From assembly GCF_963676685.1 (NCBI RefSeq), contig NC_092349.1, positions 43,043,426 to 43,107,425 on the forward strand: a stretch of 64,000 nucleotides of DNA, given 5' to 3'. A model generated the notes under the pieces. The model ran no database searches. It was given only the letters and a program-made list of their open reading frames with translations, and was not told where the DNA came from. Both the position numbers and the translations under genes were made by a program. This document shows, piece after piece, positions 1-10,873 of the stretch (within the stretch, counting starts at the first letter, position 1; every line of letters begins with the position of its first letter). The stretch is from Mytilus edulis (taxonomy: Eukaryota; Mollusca; Bivalvia; Mytilida; Mytilidae).

Positions 1-297
1 ATTTTTATAGTATTACTGCTAAGAGCCGGGGTTTAACGTGATAGCTAAAAATACATGTCTAAATAAAAGATATCCATATCACGAACTTAGTATAGCAACA
101 TAGTTCTCAATGACAACAGTATGTTTTTTTGTATACGATATGTATTACACCTACTTTATATTGTATATAATTGATGTTTTCATTGTGCCCAGTGTAAATT
201 AATGTTTTTAGACGAACCCTTTTGAGAGTGACAACACCACGGACATATACAACAACCATTGTCGTTTTAAATTCCATACTAAATTTTGTTCTTTTAG

Positions 298-3200
298 TTA
301 ATCCGTAGGAGAAGCGCGGCAATAGAGAAAGTAAAAAGATATTTAGCCAGGACAATCAAAGAACACGAGGAGACATTTGACAGCAATAACATCAGGGATT
401 TCATTGATTTATATCATAAAGTGTCAATGGACGAATCAGAACCAGAAATATTTACAGGTGAGAGTGAAAATAAAAGCAAAGTAGTGAACAAATTTGGTGG
501 GGCAAAATAATTAAGGTATCAAGCTTTTATCCCTAAGTTGAAAATGTTTATCCCACTTTATATGTAAAATTCTAGAGCAGTTACTTGTTAAACCTCGACA
601 AACTTTTTTTTTTAACTGTGATTGATCGTATATGTCTGTTTTGTTCACACATCGTTGTCAGTATAATGAAGTTTTATACGATTGGCATACGAGTGAAAGG
701 TTTAGCTAGGTATAAAACAAGGTTCTACTATTTTGTACCCAAGAAAATGTCTGTACCAAGTCAGGAATATGGCAGTTATTATTGATCTTTTCATTTTGCT
801 ATTTTATTAGGGACTTTCTGTTTTGATTTTTTCTCGGAATTCAGTATTTTTGTGATTTTACCTTTTACTGTAAACCAGCCTGTTTCTGCTTCATTCAAAA
901 TCATGTTTATGTTACTGCACTAGTGTGTTTATAAAAATATTGGAGAATCTTATGGCACATAAAATTCAATGCTTGAATTCCTTAATCATTTATATTTTTT
1001 TTTATATCTTTAAAACATTGTTTCAGAGAAAAAACCTTTTTATGTCGTAGTGATTTTGATGTGGTTGGTTTGCAATCTCATCGATGTATTACCCAACATT
1101 GTTTTATTCACAGTAATGCATAATGCTTAAAAAACATAAAAATGCATCAACAGAATTGCAAATTTTACCCTATGTTCATAGAAAAGGGTGGTGGGTTGTC
1201 TGGCATACACAATTATAAGCCTGGTAACTTTGGTGAGTTGGTACTTTTTTCTTCTTCATTTGAATAATCTTGTTTTTGTCTTTTTTCAGAGGCTAACATT
1301 TATAAAGTGATAGTTGATTTGTTCCTGGCAGGAGGAGAAACAACAGGTACCAGTTTGGACTGGTCCTTGCTGTACATGATAAGATACCCAGATATACAAA
1401 GAAAATGTCAAGCAGAAATTGACAAGGTGGGTACAAGCAGAGACATGTATACACATATGTGTATTTATGTCTCTGGTACAAGTTAAAGAATACCTGATAT
1501 ATCTATTCTATAGACACCGAAGCTTTTCCGAACATACCCAAAATTAAAACAGTTTTACGTTAGACGCATTTTTTCTCTATCTTTTCTATAAATAAAAAAA
1601 CCCAATTTTAATCATTAATCTGGATTCCGTGACATTTTATTTCACAAATACGTATTGTTATTCAGGTTGTAGGGACAAACAGAAGAGTAAAGCTGTCTGA
1701 CAAGGGAAGTCTGCCCTTTCTTGAGGCCACCTTACTGGAGATCCAAAGAATTGGAAATACATGTAGGTAGTTTATACCATATTTTCACATCTGATTTTTT
1801 AGTGATTTCCTTGTTAATAAGTATCGATTTGATAGAAAGTAGCTTAATATTAGTGAATTCAATCATACATAATTCGTATGTCACGTGAAAAATTACTCCT
1901 TTTATAAAGAAAATTTGTCAAGGTTCGACTTATAAATTTTTTAAGAACTTTAAATGCAGACTGTATGTAATGTTAACTGGAAGAAAACCTAGCTTAGTCC
2001 GTATATAAGTAATATACAGAAAAACAGGAAATATATTTTTACAAAATTTTCTTCTTGATACTAGCTTTTGATCATAAACAAGCTTCTGTCCAAGTTTGGA
2101 AGAAATCCAGGATAGATTAAGAAAGATATTAAAATTTCAAAAACTTTAAACACAAAATGAATGTAATGTAGACTGGCAGAAAAACTAAGTCCATTTATCA
2201 CTAAAATACGGATAAGCTGGATTTTATTTTACAAAATTTATTTCTGGATACTATCTTATGATCATAAACAAGCTAGTAACTGACCAAGTTTGGAAGAAAT
2301 GCAGGATAGTTTAAGAAAGCTATTAAAATTTCAAAAACTCTAACCACAAAGTGAATACTTGTGGACGCCGCCGCCGCCGACGACAACGACGACGACGCAG
2401 ACGACGTAGACGACGCAGACAGAATTTAGATTGCTAAGTCTTTTTCGACATGCTATATTTCGTTTATTAAAAAAATTCAATTGATTACGTTGGAACTATA
2501 ACTGTTAACTTTATAGAAAATAAATATTGCCGATCACTTGGCACAAAGTTATCACTAATAGTTTGTAGAAAGCTACAATACTGACACGAAGCGCCGACTT
2601 ATGGTTAACTGCGTATATATCCACCCTGACACGATAATATCCCAGATTACAGTCATCTCTTTACTTTCCGTTTTGAATTTTCATTGGAGTTCGGTATGTT
2701 TGTTATTTTACCTTTATCATACATGCTATCATTTAAAACATTTGATCCTTTACTTTACATTTGCTTGATTTTAACACATTCGATTATTTATTTTAATACA
2801 TTTTATGCTTTGTTACAGTAACATTTTCCTTGCCACACGTGGCAAAGACAGATGCAACACTGCAAGGTTACCTTATTCCTAAAGATTCCATTGTCATAGC
2901 TAATTTGTATTCTGCACATATTGATGAAAAATATTGGGATGAGCCTGAAACATTTAGACCAGAAAGATTTCTGGACAGTGATGGTAAAATTCAGAGGAAA
3001 GATGCATTTGTTCCCTTTTCAGCAGGTACTCTTTTCTACAATAAGGTAGTTCTGAGACTGTCATACAAGTGACAGGTACAGCTAACGTTAAAGCCAGGTT
3101 TAATCAATCATTTTCTACAAAAGAAAATTTCTGTTACAATAAAGGCAACAGTAGTATATCGCTGTTCGAAAGTCATAAATCGATTTTAAGAAAACAAATC

Positions 3201-3791
3201 AGGGTTACAAATTTAAGTCAGGTATATGTCAGTTGTCATCTATTTGTTCGATGTGTCTGAGCTTATGATCTTGTCATTTGCTTAGATTATTTCCGTTTGG
3301 AATTTCCATCGGAGTTCGGTATTTTATTTATTTACTTTTTAATTACTTTCATTCACTCAGATGTTCTTGCAATATACTATTTTCTCAGCAAGTTGTCTTA
3401 TCCAGCTAGTCGATGGTACCAAAATCAGTCTTTATTTTGTCTCGTCTAATCTGTGTCCTTTACAATATTTGACATCAAACATTCATTTTTCTGTCTTTTT
3501 TAGTCTTTTGTTGTTCTTGTCTGCTTTAATCAGTAAGCTTATTGGATAGACATGATGTCATTATATTTATTATATATACCGGTATATAATTAAGCAATTT
3601 TCTCTTTTACAGGCCCAAGGTTTTGTATTGGAGAACCACTTGCAAGAATGGAATTGTTTTTATTCTTCACCAACCTATTACAACAGTTCTCATTTATCCC
3701 TAAAGATGAGAATGATCTCCCTTCCCTTGATGGTATCCAAACTTTGACACTGACTGCCTTGCCTTACAAACTGGTGGCAAAGCCTAGATAA
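298..3791 (+). CDS. Cytochrome P450, CYP2-type, 3' half of gene (5 exons visible)
   Basis: Heme-thiolate monooxygenase expected in the ER membrane, oxidising lipophilic substrates with NADPH-P450 reductase. Exons 298-457, 1290-1426, 1666-1762, 2819-3025 and 3613-3791 join in frame to 259 residues and a TAA; all introns are GT-AG. Landmarks in order: 'KEHEETFDSNNIRDFID' before the I helix, I-helix oxygen-activation motif AGGETT, K-helix EIQR (ExxR), 'FRPERF', and the heme loop 'FSAGPRFCIGEP' with the cysteine ligand, split by the last intron after PFSAG. P450s are about 490 residues, so the N-terminal anchor and first ~230 residues lie left of the window. The region before 298 is intron ending in TTTTAG. 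CYP2-clan assignment is by motif spacing; subfamily and substrate cannot be told. No frame damage, so probably functional. Confidence 0.93.
645..870 (+). repeat. Interspersed repeat family A copy (CYP intron)
   Basis: About 220-bp unit with the recurring core 'CTGTACCAAGTCAGGAATAT', then a T-rich half ending near 'GTGATTTTACCTTTT'. The same unit recurs on both strands across the window (for example 36750, 58210, 61583), marking it as dispersed. No coding capacity; probably non-autonomous. A short 3' fragment also lies at about 2650-2715. Confidence 0.7.
1930..2425. repeat. Two ~200-bp direct repeats followed by a CGCCGC/GACGAC microsatellite
   Basis: Within the CYP intron 1763-2818, two diverged units each contain 'CAAGTTTGGAAGAAAT' and 'TTAAAATTTCAAAAACT' (roughly 1935-2150 and 2150-2345). 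They lead into a GC-rich trinucleotide tract at about 2366-2420 (CGCCGCCGC, GACGACGAC). The layout resembles the microsatellite-plus-tandem-unit repeats at 32861 and 43420. Confidence 0.6.
3045..3345 (+). repeat. Family A copy split by a family B fragment (last CYP intron)
   Basis: Family A 5' half at 3050-3125 and its 3' half at 3225-3345 are separated by a family B piece (3148-3222, containing 'GTTCGAAAGTCATAAATCGA'). The arrangement indicates insertion of one repeat into the other inside intron 3026-3612. Confidence 0.55.
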
Positions 3792-3949
3792 TAATTAACT
3801 TTGATAGACTACATCTCTATATAGTTACAATAACATAACAATATTGAAATAATCGAAATTTATAGCTCTACAAATAACGATTGTTTATAGAATTTGCATG
3901 AAGGTGAATTAAAACAGTACGAAGACGAAAATAGTTTTCGTTATAGAGA

Positions 3950-4100
3950 CATAATTCAGAAACCCTTTCACGCTTTTCTGGATTTTTCTTCATCAAGGAG
4001 CTGTACCAAGTTAGGAATATGGAAATAAACTCATCATAGATACCAAGATTAAATTTTGTATTTACGCCAGACGCGCGTTTCGTCTACAAAAAAACTCATC
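3950..4100 (-). repeat. Family D repeat, part 1 (interrupted by SINE)
   Basis: Contains 'ACGCCAGACGCGCGTTTCGT', the reverse complement of the 'GACGAAACGCGCGTCTGGCG' core found at 54465. It continues after the SINE at 4439-4625 ('TGACGCTTGAATCC', 'GAGCATTGAGGACC'), so the SINE interrupts one older repeat. Weaker relatives are at 45245, 10715 and 60660. Confidence 0.65.
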
Positions 4101-4438
4101 AGTTTAGTTTAGTTTAGTTTACTTTAGACATATTTATTTATAGTGGATTGGGAAACAAGTTTTGCAACTTGCATTAATCCCTTTCCACTTTGCGGATGCG
4201 AGTGCTGCCTTGTAGTGGCATTAGCCTACTCTTTTTCGAAATCTACAAGGATGTCTTTAACGTGCAAGAGATATGGCTCTCTCTTAACACGGGTCAGCCA
4301 TTTATCGTCCCCTTCCGACGGACTATCATCGTTTCCTCAAGATCATACTCGCCAATGGTTTCAAGGGAGAGCCGAAAATTGAGTTCCTGAAATTTTCATC
4401 CCGACAGGGAATCGAACCAGGAACCTTTGTGTTAGTAG
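4101..4438 (-). mobile_element. tRNA-derived SINE, copy 1, head-truncated
   Basis: Read on the minus strand it begins inside the tRNA-like head just before the B box (GGTTCGATTCC is intact), runs through the conserved body and ends in TTTAG repeats. The A box is missing, so it is 5' truncated. It sits inside the family D repeat between 'CTCATCAG' and 'TGACGCTT', which gives the order of insertion. The body matches the copies at 18312, 23905 and 31359. Confidence 0.8.
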
Positions 4439-4625
4439 TGACGCTTGAATCCAAAAAATATAAAAAAAAAGTCAAATAATATACGAAGTTGAAGAGCATT
4501 GAGGACCAAAATTCCTAAAAGTTTTGCCAAATACAGATAAGGGAATCTATTCCTGAGGTAGAAAAGTCTTAGTATTTCAAAAATACAAAAGTTTTGTAAA
4601 CAGTTAATTTATAAATATGACCATA
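4439..4625 (-). repeat. Family D repeat, part 2
   Basis: Continuation of the repeat interrupted by the SINE at 4101-4438. The complementary, uninterrupted arrangement is readable at 54330-54530. Confidence 0.6.
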
Positions 4626-4669
4626 TCAATGATAATTCAAAGTTGTTATCCAAAAGTTCGTTTCTATGT

Positions 4670-4835
4670 ATGTTGCATTGTCGTTTGTTTTGATGCACGT
4701 TAGTGTTTATGTTGGTTCGTTGTTTCCCTCTTATAGTTGATGTGTTTCCCTCAGTTTAAGATTGTATCCCGGATTTGTTTTCTCTTAATCGATTTATGAC
4801 TTTTGAACAGCGGTATATTACTGTTTGCTTTTATT
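4670..4835 (-). repeat. Family B interspersed repeat
   Basis: Reverse-complement copy of the unit at 8829-9005, sharing 'GATTTGTTTTCTCTTAATCG' and 'GTTTCCCTCAGTTTAAG' in this orientation. No coding content. Confidence 0.6.
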
Positions 4836-4914
4836 TGTTCAACAAGGAACATCAATGTTCGAACGATGCCTTCGGCATTTTTACTTAATAAGTTTCTCAT
4901 GGTCTTTGCTTGCA

Positions 4915-4995
4915 ATAATGTTTTATATTTTATCATCTGAGTATTGCAAATTACTTACTGGCACAGTAGTTATATTCAAAATGAAAATTGATATA
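4915..4995 (-). pseudogene. Relic of a B-box/propeller paralogue
   Basis: A stretch of about 65 bp closely resembles the part of the 10874-11986 gene that encodes 'NVPVGNLLCSDDDIVYI'. On the minus strand it reads 'TTVPVSNLQYSDDKI' and then a stop. Only this fragment is recognisable and the flanks are repeats, so it looks like a decayed piece of a paralogous single-exon gene. Confidence 0.55.
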
Positions 4996-5627
4996 TTAAT
5001 TTTAAGTAGGCCGTACGGTGACCTGTAGCTGTTAATTTCTGTGTCATTTGGTCTTATTAGCACTCATATATTTATTTTTTATATGAAAAAAGGGTCCGTT
5101 TCAAGGCTTCCTTCTGATGGCATCATGTTCAGTCATTGAGTTCACCATAAGCATTTCATTTACTATGAAATTATTCGGCAATAGCTCATCGTCTATGGTG
5201 TTCAGTTGGACAGGAATGACTTCATCTTTTTATTCTTGTACAATTGCATGGCAAATACAGAAATAAAGGCACTTATAATATTTCGCGTGACTCTGAAATG
5301 GTGCAAAAGGGTTGGATACCTATAGTCAGAAGCTCAATTCCTTAGGGTAAAACCAAGTTTCAGGCAGTGCCTTTCTGAATCAGGTATCTTACTTATTTCA
5401 AAAAAATATCAAACATTGGGGGGCGGGCATCCTTAAAACATCACAGAAACTGTCGATCTTACATTAATTATTAGTCGGTCGTGATGCCCAAACAGGAGTC
5501 TGCATTTAATAGAAAGCCAAGGAGGAACCCAGCAGAACATACGCTGTCTAATAATTCTTTAATTAAAAGTGAAGCCAACTCAGCAAAATCAATATTGCTT
5601 CTGAAAAATTCCAAAGATCTTTTGGAG
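4996..5627. other. Intergenic, little recognised
   Basis: A short family C fragment ('GTACGGTGACCTGTAGCTG') is at 5008-5060; the complete form is near 53700. The remainder holds no gene, RNA or repeat I recognise. Confidence 0.4.
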
Positions 5628-6670
5628 TACAAAATACAAATACAAATATTTTATTGGCGCAAACACAATACATTAATTGGCAACGGCCCATACAACTAGT
5701 ATACATATAGTAATGATGCAGCAATTAAACAATACTACATAGCATATCAAAAGTCACATTTTGAACAATTAAATGTGCAGTTATATATATATATAGATTC
5801 TTACATTGATTCCAGTGGATTATCGGATTTATCCAATCGAGATAGTTAAATTATCGATTTTAAAGTCCGAGCCTCGTCGAGGTCTTTAAACTTTATAATT
5901 TAACTATCGAGATTGGATAAATCCGATAATCCACGAGTAACTATGTAAGAATCTATTGCTCTAATGATAAAACATTGAATTTTCTTTTTTTTTGTTACAC
6001 GAAAATCCCCTTCGAGTGCCTTTCACATTCCACGAAGTTGTCAATTTCATTAACACCTGTTAGCATATTTTGATTCATCAAGTTAGCTAAAAAGGTTATG
6101 ACCCTTAAAATCAAACAATGATCTTTTGAGATCACCGGCAACCACACGTTGAATAAATTTTTTGATACAATGGGTTCGGAAAGGAATAAATTTCTATAGA
6201 ATTAGAGAAATATTAATATACATAGGTTAATTTCGAATAGACTACTGACATACGTATAATGTATGTTATAGCTTCAAATTGTTCATATTACTCATTTGTC
6301 AGGACATTTTTCCTTAATTCAAATGATTGATTAATAAAAGATGATATTAATCTAATTGTTTTTCTACACTTGCTATTAAATAGTAGTTTGATATATTCAT
6401 CCTCAGTTTTGGATTGTTTGTCATAATTTTTAAAATTAAACAACTTTGAAATAAGAACATTTCTTTGTAATTCATATTTTGTACAGTGCAAGATTAAATG
6501 TATTTCGTCTTCTATATTATTATTATGACATAACTTGCACAACCTTTCTTCTCTGTTAACTTGCATGTATCTGCCTCTTTCAATTTCAAGATTGTGTGCA
6601 CTTAGCCTTAGTTTTGGCAAAGGTGCCCTATCTTTCAACATATTCAATTGGTCAACATAGTGTGCACGTT
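5628..6670 (-). mobile_element. LINE A: 5'-truncated non-LTR retrotransposon, C-terminal ORF2 and 3' UTR
   Basis: On the minus strand 6660-6288 encodes the C-terminal end of an ORF2-type protein: 'YVDQLNMLKDRAPLPKLRLS', then 'IERGRYMQ', then a CxxC...HxxxC zinc-knuckle-like module (CKLCHNNN ... LILHC). A stop and a 3' UTR follow, ending in 'CCAATAAAATATTTGTATTT' and a TTTGTA-repeat tail at 5628-5655. The endonuclease and RT core are absent. LINE B at 29937-30765 is a relative with the same tail. A foldback MITE (5794-5955) has inserted into its 3' UTR. Confidence 0.8.
5794..5955. mobile_element. Foldback MITE, TA-flanked
   Basis: 162-bp near-perfect palindrome. Outer arms TAGATTCTTACAT / ATGTAAGAATCTA; inner arms start GGATTATCGGATTTATCC. 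The arms differ by a local flip (CGAG against CTCG) near position 5838. TA at both ends suits a Tc1/mariner-type target. It can fold into a hairpin of about 70 bp. Confidence 0.75.
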
Positions 6671-6904
6671 AATTTGAAAAACAAAAATGTCGAAAAATGA
6701 TAATTTTGATGATTCCGTAATATATGAATTTTGTTCCTGTAAAATTTTGTCATGAATTCGTTGTTTTGTTTGAGCAAGCATAGGTTTAATAGGTACATGA
6801 TAAGATGTTTAATACGAGAAACCCAGATTTTGGATACATTTCTTCATATTATTTGTCCATATGTTGTTTTCTCTTGTTTGAATAAAATGTCATGAGCTAA
6901 GATC

Positions 6905-8065
6905 TTGTTAGATGAGATTAAATGATCTAAAAATTTCATGGAATACACCAAAATTTTTGCTTTTAGAGGGATCTACCAAGCTCACTGCGACATGCATGGT
7001 TGGAAGTACTTACAATCTAAGACTAAAAATCACTCTGATTCAAACAAAAAATTCTCTGAAACTGACATTATCAAGATGTTCGATTTGCAACATATTTGTG
7101 ACAATTGGAGGACGTGTTTTTTAACAAACAATCGGCATTCCCATGGGAGCAAATTGTATCCCTCTTCTTGCCGATTTGGTCCTTTATTCCTTTAAGGATG
7201 ACTTCAAACGAAAACCTCTTACTAAGAAAGAAAAGAAGTTAGCAGTTTCCTTTCACTTTACTTTCCACTATACAGAGGATGTTCTCTCACTAAATTATTC
7301 AAATTTGATGACTGTTGAACGCATCTGTCCCATCAAACTAGAGATAAAGGATTCAACATATACAGTTAAGTCTGCCTTATATCTTGACTTACATCTAGAA
7401 ATTAACAATGAGGGTTGTTGAAAACAAAATTTTACGGTAAAAGAGATAATTTAAGCTTCACAATACGAACTTTTCGTTTATATGTAGCAACATTCCAGCA
7501 GCGCCTGTATATGGAGTATACATGTATATCTCCCAATTGATACGATATTCCCGGACTTATTTCTTATCATGATTTCCTTAATAAAGGGTTGCTGCTCACA
7601 AGGAAGTTTTAAAACCAAGGGATCCAAAAGGTGAAGTTGAAATCATCCTGTCGTAAATTTTACGGACGCCATTACGAGTTAGTTGACCGTTATGAATATA
7701 TCCGTTTCACAGATGATATAGAATATGTTCCGTATGTCGTTACTATAATCTCCTTCCCTTTCCATGAATGTGACCTAACGAATAAGACTATTAATCGAGT
7801 TTGTAATAACATGAGCAAAACGACGGGTGCCAAATGTTGAGCAGGATCTGCTGACCCTTCCGGAGCACCTGAGATCACTTCCAGTTTTTGGTGGGTTTCG
7901 TGTTCCTTACTCTTTATTTTTCTATGTTGTGTGTTGTGAAATATTATTTATCTGTTTGTCTTTCCTTTTTTAGCCATGGCATTGTTAGTTTATTTTTTAA
8001 TCTATTGAGTTTGAATGTCCCTCTGGTATATTTCGTTCCTCTTTCAGGTCAATTGTATAACAATA
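6905..8065 (+). pseudogene. Degenerate reverse-transcriptase element (frameshifted) with 3' tail
   Basis: Same RT family as 9022-9921 but broken. Segments in three frames read 'KKFSETDIIKMFDL', then 'NIFVTIGGRVF', then 'MGANCIPLLADLVLYSF', and later 'KFYGRHYELVDRY' near 7650. The catalytic YxDD region is changed to 'HYTEDVLSL', and frameshifts and stops interrupt the reading. From about 7850 the 3' UTR follows ('GAGCACCTGAGATCACTTCC'); loose copies of that tail recur at 47495, 55890 and 57770. Not functional. Confidence 0.8.
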
Positions 8066-8069
8066 AATA

Positions 8070-8790
8070 GAACAAACAGCAGAACTATTATTAGCTTGGG
8101 ATCCTAATCCCACTTTTCTGGTTCAACAGGCGCAAGCATCATATAAACATGTTTAGTGTTTATTTTTTTTTTAACATTTTTTTTTTTTAAATCCTATATT
8201 GTAAATAAGCATTTAGCCTAAATGTAACGGTCATTATGTATCAGCTGATTCGGTCAGATAAAAAAAATTGAACAACATATGTTCTGTTTGCAGCCCTTAG
8301 AGTGCACTTACGAACCATATCATTACCCTCTCATTGACGTACAATGTAGTTGTAAAAGCATGACCTACCAACATATATAGCGCCATGCAGCCTGTTGGCT
8401 CAAGAGATATAAATCACTGACAGGGACTATGAGTCCATTTCCCTAGTGTAGATCCCGAATCATAGAACGACCTTTTAATCAGTCTTTATAAAGGTGAAAT
8501 AGGTGAATCTAAACTTTTTTTCCAGATTCTCTTTTAACAGGGTTTTAATTTACTTATCAGGACGGCCTGTTCAAATTGTCAAATCAAATCATCCAAATTT
8601 AAATGTTTACTTTCCATACAAGTTGACCACAGGGATATGAAATGTGGATACCATTAAATATCTTACATATATTACGTGCTGCAGTCGTATGCATATCATT
8701 GCAGATTTATTTTTACTTTATCAATTTCTATGTTATAATGACAATAAATTTGACACTTTATTGAGTTTACTATTTACAAATTATATACAT
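8070..8790. other. Intergenic, nothing recognised
   Basis: AT-rich sequence with no convincing ORF, repeat or RNA gene visible. Confidence 0.4.
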
Positions 8791-8828
8791 ACATATTTCT
8801 AAAAGTTATGTATATTCATCTTCATATG

Positions 8829-9005
8829 GTAAATAAATGCAACAGTAGTATACAACTGTTCGACACTCATGAATCGATTGAGAGAAAAAAACCAAATCCG
8901 GGTTACAAACTTAAACTGAGGGAAACGCATCAAATACACGAGGAGAACAACGACACAACAGAAACACAACATTAAAATGTAACACACACAGAAACTAACT
9001 ATAAC
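8829..9005 (+). repeat. Family B interspersed repeat
   Basis: Unit containing 'CAACTGTTCGACACTCATGA' and 'AATCCGGGTTACAAACTTAA', matching the reverse copy at 4670 and the fragment at 3148. It abuts the truncated RT element directly, so the RT 5' end is lost at this junction. Confidence 0.6.
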
Positions 9006-9021
9006 ATTTTTTAGTAGCAAT

Positions 9022-9921
9022 AAACAAAAAAACTATGTTAATTGGACATGCTTTGATACTATATATGCCCTTGAATTTTTACTAGATAACATTTTTGTTC
9101 GCTTTGGGGATTCCGTATATCGTCAGATTATCGGAATTCCAATGGGGACTAACTGTGCACCACTTATTGCGGACCTGTTTTTGTATTGTTATGAGTTACA
9201 ATTTATGACAAAAATAAGCAAAGACCCATCGAAACAACATCTGATAAACAAATTTAATAATACTTTTAGATATTTGGATGATATTTTGGCTCTCAATAAT
9301 GACGACTTCAGTATGTATATTAATGAAATTTATCCTGTTGAACTTACTTTAAATAAAGCTAATACTAACAATGACCACTGCCTTTTTCTCGATCTTGATA
9401 TCTATATTACTAATGGAAAGCTGAATACTAAAATTTATGATAAAAGGGATGATTTTTCATTTCCTATCGTTAATTATCCGTTTTTAGATGGTGACGTTCC
9501 CTTGTCACCATCTTACGGTGTTTATATATCTCAACTTGTACGATTCGCTCGTGTATGTAACAATGTTTTAGATTTTAACGAGAGAAATTTATGTATTACT
9601 GAAAAATTATTACACCAGGGTTTTCGATATCACAAACTAGTCAAAACATTTACTAAATTTTATCATCGGTATAAAGACATCATTCGTAAATATAGCTCAA
9701 CATGCAGACTTCTAATACGTTCAGGTATTTCACATCCAATTTTTTATGGAAATATTCTTTATAAAGCACAAAGGTGTCAGTATTCACCTCAGAAACTTAC
9801 AAAACCTTTGAATAGACTTATTAAGAAGGGATATAATTACGATACTGTTGTCAAGTCATTAAAGATTGCATATTTTGGCGTTAGTATTGAGTCACTGATA
9901 AGGTCTTTGCATCGGAACTAA
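9022..9921 (+). mobile_element. Reverse transcriptase ORF, 5'-truncated but open
   Basis: About 300 codons are open, from 'NYVNWTCFDTIYALEFLLDN' through 'IIGIPMGTNCAPLIADLFLY' (RT palm motif) and the catalytic 'YLDDILALNN', then 'FLDLDIYI', 'YGVYISQLVRFARVCN' and 'KTFTKFYHRYKDI' to a TAA. This RT family is abundant in marine invertebrates. Some motif order ('FLDLD' after YxDD) recalls Penelope-like elements, but I cannot fix the class and see no endonuclease. An ATG at 9142 lies inside the RT motif and is not the true start. It is intact next to the broken copies at 6905 and 49195, so it is the youngest of the three. Host expression is not implied. Confidence 0.8.
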
Positions 9922-10500
9922 ACACATTTATTCTAAAAACAGTTGTTGGCATGACACGGGTTATGTTCTTCTCATATATGTTATGATGGTATGATACTAA
10001 ATCCCTAACGGGAAGGATTGTGCCTGATGTTCATATGATGAAATCATAATCTTTCAGTCAGTTTAATTGAAGTCTGGAGCTGGCATGTCAGTTAACTGCT
10101 AGTAGTCTGTTGTTATTTATGTATTATTGTCATTTTGTTTATTTTCTTTGGTTACATTTTCTGACATCAGACTCGGACATCTCTTGAACTGAATTTTAAT
10201 GTGCGTATTGTTATGCGTTTACTTTTCTACATTGGTTAGAGGTATAGGGGGAGGGTTGAGATCTCACAAACATGTTTAACCCCGTTTTAGTTTCTTGTGT
10301 ACAATTTGGAAATTAGTATGACGTTCATTATCACTGGACTAGTATATATTTGTTTAGGGGCCAGCTGAAGGACGCCTCCGGGTGCGGGAATTTCTCGCTA
10401 CATTGAAGACCTGTTGGTGACCCTCTGCTGTTGTTTTTTATTTGGTCGGGTTGTTGTCTCTTTGACACATTCCCCATTTCCATTCTCAATTTTATAATAT
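9922..10500 (+). mobile_element. 3' UTR of the RT element at 9022
   Basis: Non-coding tail ending with 'TTGTTGTCTCTTTGACACAT' and 'CCATTTCCATTCTCAATTTT'. The same ending recurs in reverse at 17330-17440, which is what identifies it as the element's 3' end. Confidence 0.55.
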
Positions 10501-10504
10501 AACA

Positions 10505-10740
10505 ATGGCCATTTTCCTGACTTGGTACAGGACATTTTAAGAAAACAAAATGGTGGGTTGAACCTGGTTTTGTGGCATGCCAAACCTCTCACTTTAGTGG
10601 CAATGTTAAATATAACATTAAAATTACATGACAGGACTACAATACAAATAAATGGGAGAACATATAGGACAGAGAAACACACGAAAATGGCTAACAAAAT
10701 GTACCAAGTTTAAAATTTAATACGCCAAATGTGCGTTTCG
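10505..10740 (-). repeat. Family A variant plus family D fragment
   Basis: 'CCTGACTTGGTACAGGACAT' and 'GGTGGGTTGAACCTGGTTTT' are the reverse of the family A core. A short 'ACGCCAAATGTGCGTTTCGT' (family D-like) follows at about 10720. Confidence 0.55.
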
Positions 10741-10873
10741 TTCACACAAGACTAACCAGGGACGCTCAGATGAAACAATTCGAAAGCCAAAACAGAAACA
10801 AAAGGTAAATGTTCATTAGATTTCAAACAGCGACCCCTTGTATATCTTTTCTTTTATTCCTAATTAAGATATT

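Noticed and set aside
2830-3072. 80-codon open frame on the plus strand
   Set aside because: It is CYP exon 2819-3025 read through its donor into the intron; the ATG is not a start.
4143-4390. Overlapping ORFs repeated at 18310 and 31379
   Set aside because: By-products of the conserved SINE body in different copies; frames differ between copies.
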